The notes under the pieces: generated by a model | Seen by the model: the letters and a program-made list of their open reading frames with translations, nothing else | The model's database searches: none | What the model was told of the DNA's origin: nothing | Assembly: GCA_905372345.1 (NCBI GenBank) | Contig: CAJPPE010000015.1 | Location: forward strand, 1 to 12,914 | Reading direction: 5' to 3' | Length of the DNA stretch: 12,914 bases | Origin: an uncultured Treponema sp. | GTDB taxonomy: Bacteria; Spirochaetota; Spirochaetia; Treponematales; Treponemataceae | Shown here: one piece after another, positions 1-6,039 of the stretch | Position numbering within the stretch: the first letter of the stretch is position 1 | Layout: every line of letters starts with the position of its first letter | Position numbers and translations under genes: made by a program

Positions 1-1
1 G

Positions 2-223
2 TATAAGGGACTTGATACAGTTATAAAACTTTTAGGCCTCGATGTTAAAGAAGCAAAAAAAATATTTAATGAAGAATTAAAAAATCTTATAATCGAAGGT
101 TTAAAAAAAGCCCCGGATGAAGAATCAGACGATGAATTGGAAGAAACAGAGGATGAAGATATTACCGATGATTCTTTTCGGAGCGAAAAAAACGAAGACG
201 GAGAAAAAGTATGTTACATTTAA
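2..223 (+). CDS. 3' end of unidentified protein with acidic tail (partial)
   Basis: This frame is open from the left edge of the window to a TAA at 221-223, so only the last 73 residues are visible. The visible part begins with a probable helical segment (LDTVIKLLGLDVKEAKKIF), followed by a second amphipathic helix. Next comes a strongly acidic stretch at about visible residues 39-58 (EESDDELEETEDEDITDD), and the protein ends in a mixed, charged tail. I do not recognise the family. It lies just upstream of replication genes, so an early or DNA-metabolism role is plausible but not shown. Acidic tails occur on phage single-stranded DNA-binding proteins, but here about 15 residues follow the acidic run, so that comparison is weak. 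Its last 71 bases overlap the start of the next gene in another frame. Confidence 0.6.
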   Translation, partial: YKGLDTVIKLLGLDVKEAKKIFNEELKNLIIEGLKKAPDEESDDELEETEDEDITDDSFRSEKNEDGEKVCYI

Positions 224-437
224 AGGCGACCGGCCGGATGGGCGAACCGTTTATGATTACGAATCTATTTATAATTATATTCGGGGCAAGGATTTTTTTA
301 CTTCAAAAGATATTAGAGCTTTTACCGGAGCCGGTAAAGACTCGGTACAAGGAATTCTTACAACTCTATCACTCACCTATCCTATTTACGAAAAGGGTTA
401 CGGAAAATATGCATTACTTAAAGACGAGGACTTTTAA
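153..437 (+). CDS. small winged-helix-like hypothetical protein
   Basis: The frame codes for a basic N-terminal leader and then a compact domain with the rhythm of a winged helix: YDYESIYNYIRG, then FFTSKDIRAFTGAGKDSVQG as a helix-turn-helix-like segment, then YPIYEKGYGKYALL as a wing-like beta hairpin. This suggests a small DNA-binding or replication accessory protein, but I do not recognise a named family. The start is uncertain. ATGs lie at 117, 132, 153 and 168. I prefer 153 because GGAAG sits 9 bases upstream; the ATG at 117 has no ribosome site. All choices overlap the upstream acidic gene. The TAA at 435-437 directly abuts the ATG of the replication gene at 438, so the two are probably translated from one mRNA. 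Another open frame (211-459) lies inside this one and has a poorer composition, so I take it as a shadow. Confidence 0.6.
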   Translation: MKILPMILFGAKKTKTEKKYVTFKGDRPDGRTVYDYESIYNYIRGKDFFTSKDIRAFTGAGKDSVQGILTTLSLTYPIYEKGYGKYALLKDEDF

Positions 438-1835
438 ATGGCAGACGGTAAAACTTTAACATGGAGAAAATTCCCAAGAGATACAATCACAAACCCGGCA
501 CTTCTTTTTATCGCCAAGAAATTACCGAAAGAAAGACAACACCAAGTTTTTACATTGTTCGTTGCTTTGTATTGTAATGCCGATGATGACGGCGTAGTAG
601 ATTTAAGCGATTTAGCAGTATTTTCTTATACCTGCATAATGAGCGAAGATGATCTTGTAGATTTGCTTTATAGGTTTTTGGATAGACACATAATAGAAGA
701 AATTACTATTAGCGGCGTACCGGCTTATAGGATAGCCGGATGGCTTGATCCTTATCCGGGGCGGATGACTGCTGCAGAAAAACAGGCGGCCTATAGGTCT
801 CGTATTGCCGATAAAAAGCCGCCCGAAAAACGAAGTTTTTTAGGCTCAAAAGGACGGCCGCCCATTCCTGAAGCAAAGCCCATCGATACCTCGGCTTCTG
901 GTGTTTCCGATGAAATGGAAACAATCTATGATGAGGCGGGCGAATTAAGCGATGATGAGATTTTAGCCCTCTTTTTACGCTTAGAAAAAGAAGATGAAAC
1001 GGAAGCCCCGATCAAGATTGTTGAGCCGCCTGAATCGGCGGCCGCCGAAACGCCCAAAAGCGTTACCGAGCGTTACCTTGATGTAACGGACGTTACCCAA
1101 GAAAAAGAGCCGGTAACGTGCGTTACCGGCGAAAAAAACGAGGTAACAGCCGAAAACTGCTCGGTAACGCTGCGTTACCCGACACCTCTTAAGACAGAAG
1201 AGACAGACAGAAGAGATAGAGATAGACAGAGGGAGGGAGGAGAGATAGACATAGAGGATACAGAACAGAAAAAGAGAAAAGGGAGAAAGAGAAAAGACAA
1301 GACACACACAGATAGAGCCGGAAATCCTGCCCGAGCCCCGACAGGAGAAATACTGAAAGAGAGGGAGGCAGAGGAAAAAGAAACAGAAGAGCCGCCCGAA
1401 CGAGAAAGAGAGTCCGCACCGGAACCGGCTGCAGTTGCGGAAGATGTAAAAAAGACAAAAAGACAAGAGGCAGCACAGAGGAGTGTGCGTGTTTTTAAAA
1501 TTCTTTGGAAATTTTTTAATGATAAAAACCCTATGGGCTTTGTGGACAAGGATGCTGAACGTTTGGCATGTGCTCAACTTGCAGATAGGATTGCAATGTT
1601 GGAGGATGAAAAAAATACGGCTGAAATTATAGCCTGCCAGTTTACTAATTCTTTTAACCGGCTTTTAAACAAGGGCGGTTATTTTGAAAATATGCCTTGT
1701 ACGCCTATTATGCTTTTAAAACCGGGTAATTATTCTAAGGTTTTTTATTCGGTGTCTAAAATCTTGCACCCGAAAGATCAGGGAGGTATGCACTGGGCTG
1801 CCGAACTTAAAAAAGTTATGGACAACGAACTATGA
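438..1835 (+). CDS. probable phage replication initiator (DnaD/O-type architecture), with embedded origin
   Basis: The 465-residue product has two folded ends joined by a long charged linker. Residues 1 to about 105 (WRKFPRDTITNPALLFIAKKLP, ..DDDGVVDLSDLAVFSY..) look like a winged-helix DNA-binding domain of the kind at the N-terminus of phage replication initiators. A basic stretch follows (MTAAEKQAAYRSRIADKK), recalling the AERQRRYRER motif of many phage replication proteins. Residues about 110-345 are low-complexity, Glu/Lys/Arg-rich and probably disordered. Residues about 350-465 form a second helical domain (VRVFKILWKFFNDKNP.., CQFTNSFNRLLNKGG..) that I would guess handles helicase or loader contact. 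The linker DNA carries repeats that look like a replication origin, listed separately. The gene starts directly after the preceding stop and ends in an ATGA overlap with the next gene. The family assignment is inferred from architecture and position; no enzymatic motif is visible. Confidence 0.6.
   Translation: MADGKTLTWRKFPRDTITNPALLFIAKKLPKERQHQVFTLFVALYCNADDDGVVDLSDLAVFSYTCIMSEDDLVDLLYRFLDRHIIEEITISGVPAYRIAGWLDPYPGRMTAAEKQAAYRSRIADKKPPEKRSFLGSKGRPPIPEAKPIDTSASGVSDEMETIYDEAGELSDDEILALFLRLEKEDETEAPIKIVEPPESAAAETPKSVTERYLDVTDVTQEKEPVTCVTGEKNEVTAENCSVTLRYPTPLKTEETDRRDRDRQREGGEIDIEDTEQKKRKGRKRKDKTHTDRAGNPARAPTGEILKEREAEEKETEEPPERERESAPEPAAVAEDVKKTKRQEAAQRSVRVFKILWKFFNDKNPMGFVDKDAERLACAQLADRIAMLEDEKNTAEIIACQFTNSFNRLLNKGGYFENMPCTPIMLLKPGNYSKVFYSVSKILHPKDQGGMHWAAELKKVMDNEL
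1061..1179. repeat. GGTAACG/CGTTACC iteron cluster
   Basis: CGTTACC occurs at 1061-1067, 1071-1077, 1091-1097, 1121-1127 and 1173-1179. Its reverse complement GGTAACG occurs at 1112-1118 and 1163-1169. Near-copies are TGTAACG (1082-1088) and GGTAACA (1142-1148). Three pairs form close dyads: GTAACG-GA-CGTTAC (1083-1096), CGGTAACG-TG-CGTTACCG (1111-1128) and GGTAACGC-T-GCGTTACC (1163-1179). The first two direct copies are 10 bp apart, about one helical turn. The repeats read through all as VT/RY codons of the initiator linker. Confidence 0.85.
1191..1317 (+). other. polypurine tract with strong strand asymmetry
   Basis: By eye only about 18 of 127 bases are pyrimidines on the plus strand. The tract is built of AGACAG, AGAGATAG, GGGAGGGAGG and AAAAGAGAAAAGGGAG runs. 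It lies immediately 3' of the iterons and codes for the Arg/Lys/Glu/Asp-rich linker of the initiator. Purine bias continues more weakly to about 1480. Because the opposite strand has few A or G bases, long false open frames appear on the minus strand here. Confidence 0.8.
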
Positions 1836-2224
1836 TTTTTTTTGAAAGCCTTGGCCTTGTAGAATTTTTTATCGAGATTGAAAAATATTACGGGGAATAC
1901 GAGGAAAATATTAGGATAGTCGTATTTAGCTTTATTAAAAAGTTAAATGATTGGGAGCGGGCTGCTTTGTATAATGAGCTTATAGAGCATTATTCAAGAG
2001 GTTTTAGCCCGCCTGATGTTTACCGCTTTAATTTGCACTTAAAAAAGGCAAAAGAAGCGGCCAAAAGATTAAAGCCTTCAATGGGTTTAATCAAAAAAGA
2101 GGAGAACAAAGAAGATATTCAAAAAAACCTTGCAGAGGCAGCAAAGGAATACGGTCTTGATCCGAACGGAAAGGACTTATTAAAAAAAATGTTTGCCTGC
2201 GAGATAAAAAAAAGAAAAGGTTAA
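1832..2224 (+). CDS. possible helicase-loader-like protein (G39P-type), hypothetical
   Basis: This 130-residue protein begins inside the stop of the initiator gene (ATGA, 1832-1835), so translation of the two is probably coupled. The first 75 residues are helical, with the pattern FFIEIEKYYGEYEENIR, W..AALYNELIEHYSRGF and SPPDVYRFNLHLKKAKE. A short helical bundle ending in a Tyr/Phe-rich turn and a PP-(D/T/K) motif is typical of phage helicase loaders/inhibitors such as G39P of SPP1. The remainder (about 75-130) is Lys/Glu-rich. Position next to the initiator supports a role in bringing a replicative helicase to the origin, most likely the host DnaB because no helicase gene is visible here. 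The family call is my reading of the pattern and may be wrong. Confidence 0.5.
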   Translation: MIFFESLGLVEFFIEIEKYYGEYEENIRIVVFSFIKKLNDWERAALYNELIEHYSRGFSPPDVYRFNLHLKKAKEAAKRLKPSMGLIKKEENKEDIQKNLAEAAKEYGLDPNGKDLLKKMFACEIKKRKG

Positions 2225-2227
2225 ACA

Positions 2228-2839
2228 ATGGCAAAGATAGCAAAGGCTAAGGATGAGAATAAAGCTAAAATTAAGCCTAAAGTTGAAGATTGGGCGGAAG
2301 AATTAAACGAGCAGCAAAGGCTTTTTGTTCTTTATTATTGTACTGATGAGTGGTGTTTTTTAAACGGAACACTTGCATATAGAAAGGCTTATCCAAAATG
2401 TAAGAGCGATGAAGCGGCCGCAACGGGAGCTTCAAAATTGCTAAGAATTGCTAAGGTAAAAAAAAGTGCAAGAAGTTTATTAAAATTGACTAGGGAGCTG
2501 GACGATGAACTGACTGCCTATAAAATTTTAAAAACTTATGAACATTTAGCCTTTTATAACCCCGCAGACATTATCACGAACACAGGAGAATTATTAAAAC
2601 CTTTAAAAGAACTAGGCCCGCTCGCTATTTGCGTAGAGCAGATTCAAACCTTTTATACAAAAGATGGAGCACCTTGCACTGTTGTAAAACTTGCAAATAG
2701 GCATAAGGCTTTGACTGTTTTAATGAAGTACTTAAGCCTTGTTAAGCCTGAAATAAATATGGAAGCTATGATGCCGGTCGCTATGATAAGCGATAAAACC
2801 TCTATTGCCGAATGGCAGACAGAAACTAAAACGAGTTAA
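2228..2839 (+). CDS. terminase small subunit (Terminase_2/XtmA type)
   Basis: The protein has 203 residues, close to the family's usual length. After a Lys-rich leader, about residues 24-75 (LNEQQRLFVLYYC, GTLAYRKAYPKCKSDEAAATGASKLLRIAKVKK) match the small-terminase DNA-binding region: the Q..F...Y hallmark, a helix-turn-helix in which 'AYRKAYP' replaces the common 'AAIRAGYS', and the A...AS.LLR..KV...I pattern. The second half (YEHLAFYNPADII.., LANRHKALTVLMKYL) matches the family's C-terminal part, including the conserved region before the final 'LG'-like helix. It recognises phage DNA and starts packaging together with the large subunit 11 bp downstream. It follows the previous gene by 3 bp. 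Confidence 0.85.
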   Translation: MAKIAKAKDENKAKIKPKVEDWAEELNEQQRLFVLYYCTDEWCFLNGTLAYRKAYPKCKSDEAAATGASKLLRIAKVKKSARSLLKLTRELDDELTAYKILKTYEHLAFYNPADIITNTGELLKPLKELGPLAICVEQIQTFYTKDGAPCTVVKLANRHKALTVLMKYLSLVKPEINMEAMMPVAMISDKTSIAEWQTETKTS

Positions 2840-2850
2840 AAAGGAATTAT

Positions 2851-4212
2851 ATGATTATTTGGAAACCGACTAAAAAACAATCACTAGCCTTACAATGCCC
2901 TGCCTTTGAGCTTTTTTATGGAGGAGCAGCAGGAGGGGGTAAAACGGACTTTTTACTTATGGATTTTTTAGCCGGTTGCAATAAGCATAGGGAGAACTGG
3001 AGAGGCATTTTATTCCGTAGAACCTATAAAGAATTGGAAGATATTATCGTAAGGGCTAAAGAGCTATATATTCCGATGGGAGCGGTTTATAAAAAAACCG
3101 ATAATATTTTTAATTTTCCTACAGGTTCATTTTTAAGATTGAGGTACTTGGAAAGAGATGATGATGTAAGCAATTATCAGGGGCACCAATATACATGGAT
3201 AGGCTTTGATGAGTTAGGCAATTATTCAAGCGATTATTGCTGGAGGTATATGATGAGCCGATGCCGAAGTGCTAAGGGTATTCCTTGTTATATGAGAGGA
3301 ACGGGAAACCCCGGAGGCGTAGGGCACGGCTGGTTAAAGAAAAGGTTTATTGATAATCAAAACCCGAATACAATTTATACGGATGAGGACGGGAATACAA
3401 GGTGTTTTATTCCGAGCCGATTGGACGATAACGATTATTTAATAAAGAACGATAAAGGTTATGAAAAGCGGTTAAGGCTTTTGCCTAAATATCTTTACGA
3501 GGCTTTAAGAAAAGGTAACTGGGATATTATAGCCGGTAGTGCTTTTGAGGAGTTTAGCCGAGAAAGCCATATTATTAAGCCTATAGCTCTTGATCCGGGT
3601 GTGTGGTTTAAGTTTTGTTCCATGGACTGGGGATATTCAAGGCCTTTCAGTATAGGCTGGTGGGCAGTTTCAAGAGACGGCCGCATGATTAGATACCGTG
3701 AACTTTACGGCTGCGAAAAAGGAGAAGCCAATAAGGGAGTAAGGCGAAGTGCGAGCAGTATCGCAAAAGAAGCTTACGCCTTATCCATTGCCGAAGGTGT
3801 AAATACGATGGTTGCTGATCCCGCAGTTTGGGGCAAAACGGATGACGGACCTACAATAGCAGATAAGTTTGAAGCCGAAGGTTGGAAACTGATCAAGGCA
3901 GATAACGACAGGATTAACGGTAAGATGCAGTTACATCAATTATTAAAGAGTAAAGGAGAAGACGGGAAGCCTATGCTTTTAGTTTTTGATACCTGCTTTG
4001 ATTTTATAAGGACTATACCGCTATTACTTCCAAGCACTACGAGGCCGGAAGATATAGACACTACATTGGAGGATCATATTTATGATGAAACACGTTATGC
4101 GATTATGAGCGAATACGCAAGGCACCCGGGCAGGGCCTTAGAAAAACAGAATGGACAATGGAATTTTAGAAACAAGCGGACAAGAGGCGCAAGCTTTGAT
4201 CCGTATGGGTAA
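2851..4212 (+). CDS. terL: terminase large subunit (ATPase plus nuclease)
   Basis: This is the packaging motor, which pumps DNA through the portal and cuts it. The N-terminal ATPase domain shows Walker A GGAAGGGKT at residues 24-32, an arginine-rich LFRRTYKEL segment (54-62), Walker B WIGFDE at 116-121 with catalytic Glu121, and a TGNPGG coupling motif at 151-156. GNW (222-224) closes the ATPase part. The RNase H-like nuclease domain begins around 253, with candidate metal-binding acids at Asp259 (MDWGYS), Asp323 (MVADPAVWG) and Asp408/Asp412 (EDHIYDETRYA). At 453 residues it is a normal length and looks intact. A ribosome site (AAAGGAA) precedes the ATG. In related phages the portal gene usually follows directly; here four accessory genes intervene. 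Confidence 0.95.
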   Translation: MIIWKPTKKQSLALQCPAFELFYGGAAGGGKTDFLLMDFLAGCNKHRENWRGILFRRTYKELEDIIVRAKELYIPMGAVYKKTDNIFNFPTGSFLRLRYLERDDDVSNYQGHQYTWIGFDELGNYSSDYCWRYMMSRCRSAKGIPCYMRGTGNPGGVGHGWLKKRFIDNQNPNTIYTDEDGNTRCFIPSRLDDNDYLIKNDKGYEKRLRLLPKYLYEALRKGNWDIIAGSAFEEFSRESHIIKPIALDPGVWFKFCSMDWGYSRPFSIGWWAVSRDGRMIRYRELYGCEKGEANKGVRRSASSIAKEAYALSIAEGVNTMVADPAVWGKTDDGPTIADKFEAEGWKLIKADNDRINGKMQLHQLLKSKGEDGKPMLLVFDTCFDFIRTIPLLLPSTTRPEDIDTTLEDHIYDETRYAIMSEYARHPGRALEKQNGQWNFRNKRTRGASFDPYG

Positions 4213-4239
4213 ATATTTTTTAAGAGGAGAAGATGAAAA

Positions 4240-4629
4240 ATGAAAAAGATTGATTATTGGGATTTAGCCGACAGTGAGCGTTTGTATTATACAAGCGTAA
4301 ATGAAGCAGTTGAGGAAATTTTAAAAAAATTCCAAAAAGAAGAAAGAGAAATACCGAAAGTCTTAACATTAACAGGTTTTGCAAAAATGGAGCCCGATGT
4401 AAAAGGTGAGGCGGCTTGTCTTTTAGATGATTTTCTACAATCTTTGGATTGTAATTTTAATTATTTCGATGACGTTGCTACAGAACCCACAGAAAGAATG
4501 AAAAAGGCGGCAGAAAAGTTTGTAAGGGAAGTATTAAAAGATTATGAAGTTTCTAATTGCGAGCCTGTTTGTACAAAAGAAGTGAATATCAAACTATGGA
4601 TTAAAAGACATCCTGATTGGGATAAATAA
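4240..4629 (+). CDS. phage hypothetical protein (W..ADSE..YYTSV family)
   Basis: The 129-residue protein opens with YWDLADSERLYYTSVNEAVEEIL. It continues through a PKVLTLTGFAKMEP strand, LDDFLQSLD, then EPTERMKKAAEKFVREVLKDYE and CEPVCTKEVNIKLWIKRHPDW. I have seen this pattern in small uncharacterised proteins of many phages (Y-x-D/S start, 'TGYAxM', 'PTExMxxAxxxFVxxVLxxY', 'CE', closing 'W...P.W'). No function is known to me. The start at 4240 has GAGGAGA upstream; another ATG at 4233 reads into a stop after six codons. It is the first gene of the island between terminase and portal. Confidence 0.7.
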   Translation: MKKIDYWDLADSERLYYTSVNEAVEEILKKFQKEEREIPKVLTLTGFAKMEPDVKGEAACLLDDFLQSLDCNFNYFDDVATEPTERMKKAAEKFVREVLKDYEVSNCEPVCTKEVNIKLWIKRHPDWDK

Positions 4630-4649
4630 AAGGAGATATAGTTTATGGA
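4629..4649 (+). repeat. direct repeat, left copy (ribosome site and start of NADELKVGSK copy 1)
   Basis: The 21 bases here, containing AGGAGATATAGTTTATG, recur exactly at 5502-5522. Similarity continues, less perfectly, for about 60 bp into both genes. The repeats bracket an 873-bp unit that includes copy 1 and the Nmad1-like gene. Confidence 0.9.
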
Positions 4650-5157
4650 ATTTGAAAAATCAAGAGTTTATACGGCAGTTAATGCCGATGAATTGAAGGT
4701 TGGGAGTAAGTGTTTTTATAGCTGGAATTTAAAGGACTTAAAATATTCTGTTGAACATGACAGGCAACAGGATATAGGTATAGTTACAGAGATTTATGAT
4801 GAAAGTAATCCTTGGAGATTTCAGATAAACTTTGATATTGATAGAGAGGATATAAGCGATGGTGCTTATGCTCTTATATATCTTCTTGAGCCGCCCCAAT
4901 TTAACTCTTTTTCGACCTTTGAAAAGTTGAAAGAATATATTTTTAGGTTTGGAAATACAATAAAATCAAAAAATGATGAAGAACAATACCTAATGATCGG
5001 AAATAGTCTTGATGGAAATGTTTTATTAAAATCAATCAATAATAATGAAATTAAAGAAGTTCCTATTTACGAATTGGTATATGATTATGTATTTATATCT
5101 AATGGGTATCCCTTCGGAGAAAATAAAGAAATAGAAAGGTTGTGTAAAAAATCTTAA
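4645..5157 (+). CDS. NADELKVGSK-family hypothetical protein, copy 1
   Basis: The protein has 170 residues, no signal peptide and no membrane segment. Residues 8-22 read VYTAVNADELKVGSK, a block almost identical to that of the gene at 5518. Later shared landmarks are YLLEPP (from about residue 79), a predicted alpha/beta middle, and a C-terminal YDYVF...G.P.GE block. I associate this family with Treponema phage regions, where the N-terminal block is conserved and the body diverges; its role is unknown to me. The ribosome site and start lie in a 21-bp stretch (4629-4649) repeated exactly before copy 2. This copy is 20 residues longer and more AT-rich in its 3' half than copy 2. Confidence 0.75.
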   Translation: MEFEKSRVYTAVNADELKVGSKCFYSWNLKDLKYSVEHDRQQDIGIVTEIYDESNPWRFQINFDIDREDISDGAYALIYLLEPPQFNSFSTFEKLKEYIFRFGNTIKSKNDEEQYLMIGNSLDGNVLLKSINNNEIKEVPIYELVYDYVFISNGYPFGENKEIERLCKKS

Positions 5158-5168
5158 GGAGTAAAAAT

Positions 5169-5468
5169 ATGAGTAATGAAACCGATACACGAAATAAAAT
5201 AAATGAAATTATGGAAGCGATGAAAGATTTGCTTTTGTATAAAAACAGGCTATACGGAAATTCGGCATTAAATCCTAAACAGATTTTTTATAAAGGAGAT
5301 GCCGTTAATTCTATTTTGATTCGGCTTGACGATAAACTTGGACGCATTATGGCAAATACTGATGAAAAACCGCGTATCAATGATGTTGCAGATATTATAG
5401 GTTATTGTACCTTACTGCTTATCAGTATGGGAGCGGATAAGGCAGATATTGATAATCTTAGAGATTAA
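5169..5468 (+). CDS. Nmad1/DUF1599-like protein (nucleotide modification associated domain)
   Basis: This 99-residue, mostly helical protein has three landmarks of the DUF1599/Nmad1 family: KNRLYGNS (25-32, usually K..DYG.S), ILIRLDDKLGRI (49-60, the R..DKL.R. core) and DVADIIGY (72-79, D...DL.GY). Members occur in phages and often sit near base-modification or nucleotide-metabolism genes, but their biochemistry is not settled. It could influence nucleotide pools or DNA modification. No modification enzyme is visible in the window. It has a strong AAGGAG site overlapping the preceding stop, and lies between two paralogues of another family, which suggests it arrived as a cassette. The family assignment rests on motif recognition only. 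Confidence 0.65.
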   Translation: MSNETDTRNKINEIMEAMKDLLLYKNRLYGNSALNPKQIFYKGDAVNSILIRLDDKLGRIMANTDEKPRINDVADIIGYCTLLLISMGADKADIDNLRD

Positions 5469-5501
5469 AAAAGTGGTTATCAACTAAAAGTTTACAGGCA
5501 C

Positions 5502-5522
5502 AAAGGAGATATAGTTTATGGA
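5502..5522 (+). repeat. direct repeat, right copy (ribosome site and start of NADELKVGSK copy 2)
   Basis: This is an exact repeat of 4629-4649. Homologous recombination between the copies would delete one paralogue and the Nmad1-like gene while leaving an intact hybrid gene, because the repeats are in register with the start codons. Confidence 0.9.
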
Positions 5523-5970
5523 TTTTGACAAATCAAAAGTTTATACATCGCTTAATGCGGATGAGTTGAAGGTGGGGAGTAAGGTCTATGTTTCAGACAA
5601 TATAGCTTATTTAAGAGAATGCATTGAAGATAATTTCGAGAGCTGCATTTTAACTAGAGTTATGTCGGAAAAAGAGGCTAAGAGATTTTGTATCGATAAG
5701 AGCTGTGAAAAATGGCAACTAGCCTATCTCATCGAACCGCCCGCCGAACCTAAGTACAAGCCTTTTAAAGATATTGATAAAGCGATGGAAGCAATCAAAA
5801 AACACGGTGGGTGGATAAAGAAAAAAAGCAATAGATATCAGTATATTGTAATTGCAAAAAGCTCCACTTCATTGAGATTGTTTGACGGTTGGTTCACTTT
5901 AGAAGCAATATTTTATGATTATGTCTTTGCCGATGACGGCAGCCCCTGCGGGGAATTGGAGGGGGCATAA
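5518..5970 (+). CDS. NADELKVGSK-family hypothetical protein, copy 2
   Basis: This 150-residue paralogue of the product at 4645 shares MDFDKSKVYTSLNADELKVG almost residue for residue, with only a few changes in the first 22 codons. After that it shares only scattered landmarks: YLIEPP (from about residue 70), a Lys-rich helix (IDKAMEAIKKHGGWIKK), Y-x-x-I strands, W/L-rich WFTLEAIFYDYVF and DGSPCGE. It has no catalytic motif that I recognise and no export signal. Its ribosome site and start codon lie in an exact copy (5502-5522) of the sequence before copy 1. Sharp conservation at the 5' end and divergence afterwards point to recombination, or to selection on the N-terminus. Function unknown. 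Confidence 0.75.
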   Translation: MDFDKSKVYTSLNADELKVGSKVYVSDNIAYLRECIEDNFESCILTRVMSEKEAKRFCIDKSCEKWQLAYLIEPPAEPKYKPFKDIDKAMEAIKKHGGWIKKKSNRYQYIVIAKSSTSLRLFDGWFTLEAIFYDYVFADDGSPCGELEGA

Positions 5971-6030
5971 TTTATTCTTAAAAAGTTTTTTAATTATTTT
6001 TTAAAGTTATGTAACAAGAAAAATTTATTT

Positions 6031-6039
6031 TGATAGAAT
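6031..6039 (+). promoter_or_regulatory. candidate extended -10 promoter at the portal gene
   Basis: TGaTAGAAT at 6031-6039 matches the extended -10 form (TGn plus a TATAAT-like hexamer with five of six bases). It is preceded by an A/T-run-rich leader (5971-6030), one of the few gaps in the cluster. I see no convincing -35. Transcription would begin near 6046-6047, at the second in-frame ATG. Confidence 0.35.

Larger units (their letters stand above)
1061..1530. other. putative phage replication origin inside the initiator gene
   Basis: In order, the segment holds the iteron/dyad cluster (1061-1179), the purine-rich tract (from 1191), and an AT-rich stretch (about 1491-1528) whose strand opening would be easy. 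In phage lambda and relatives the origin lies inside the O initiator gene, with iterons followed by an A-rich asymmetric region. The layout here matches, although the iteron sequence and size differ. The function is inferred from architecture; binding has not been shown. Confidence 0.6.

Noticed and set aside
119..180. Acidic tail of the left-edge protein as a single-stranded DNA-binding protein tip
   Set aside because: The acidic run and DDSF are followed by about 15 more residues, whereas such tips end the protein; no OB-fold part is in view.
187..193. A AAA AAC slippery heptamer in register with the partial upstream gene, suggesting -1 frameshifting
   Set aside because: The -1 frame leads into the 211-459 open frame, whose composition looks like a shadow; the plausible protein is in the other frame. 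No following stem or pseudoknot was evident.
1061..1179. The repeat cluster as a CRISPR array
   Set aside because: Repeat units are about 7 bp, in both orientations, with irregular short spacing, and lie inside a coding frame.
981..1577. Long minus-strand open frames opposite the initiator linker
   Set aside because: They are Phe/Ser/Leu/Cys-rich low-complexity products of the polypurine tract's complement, with no recognisable domain, and conflict with the well-supported plus-strand gene.
2225..2850. A packaging (pac/cos) site in or near the small terminase gene
   Set aside because: I found no distinctive repeat or nick-site pattern there; a location by analogy alone is not support.
5978..5993. 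TTAAAAA-G-TTTTTTAA inverted repeat followed by T-runs, as a terminator before the portal gene
   Set aside because: The stem is entirely A-T, very short-looped and would be unstable; the leader is simply A/T-run rich.
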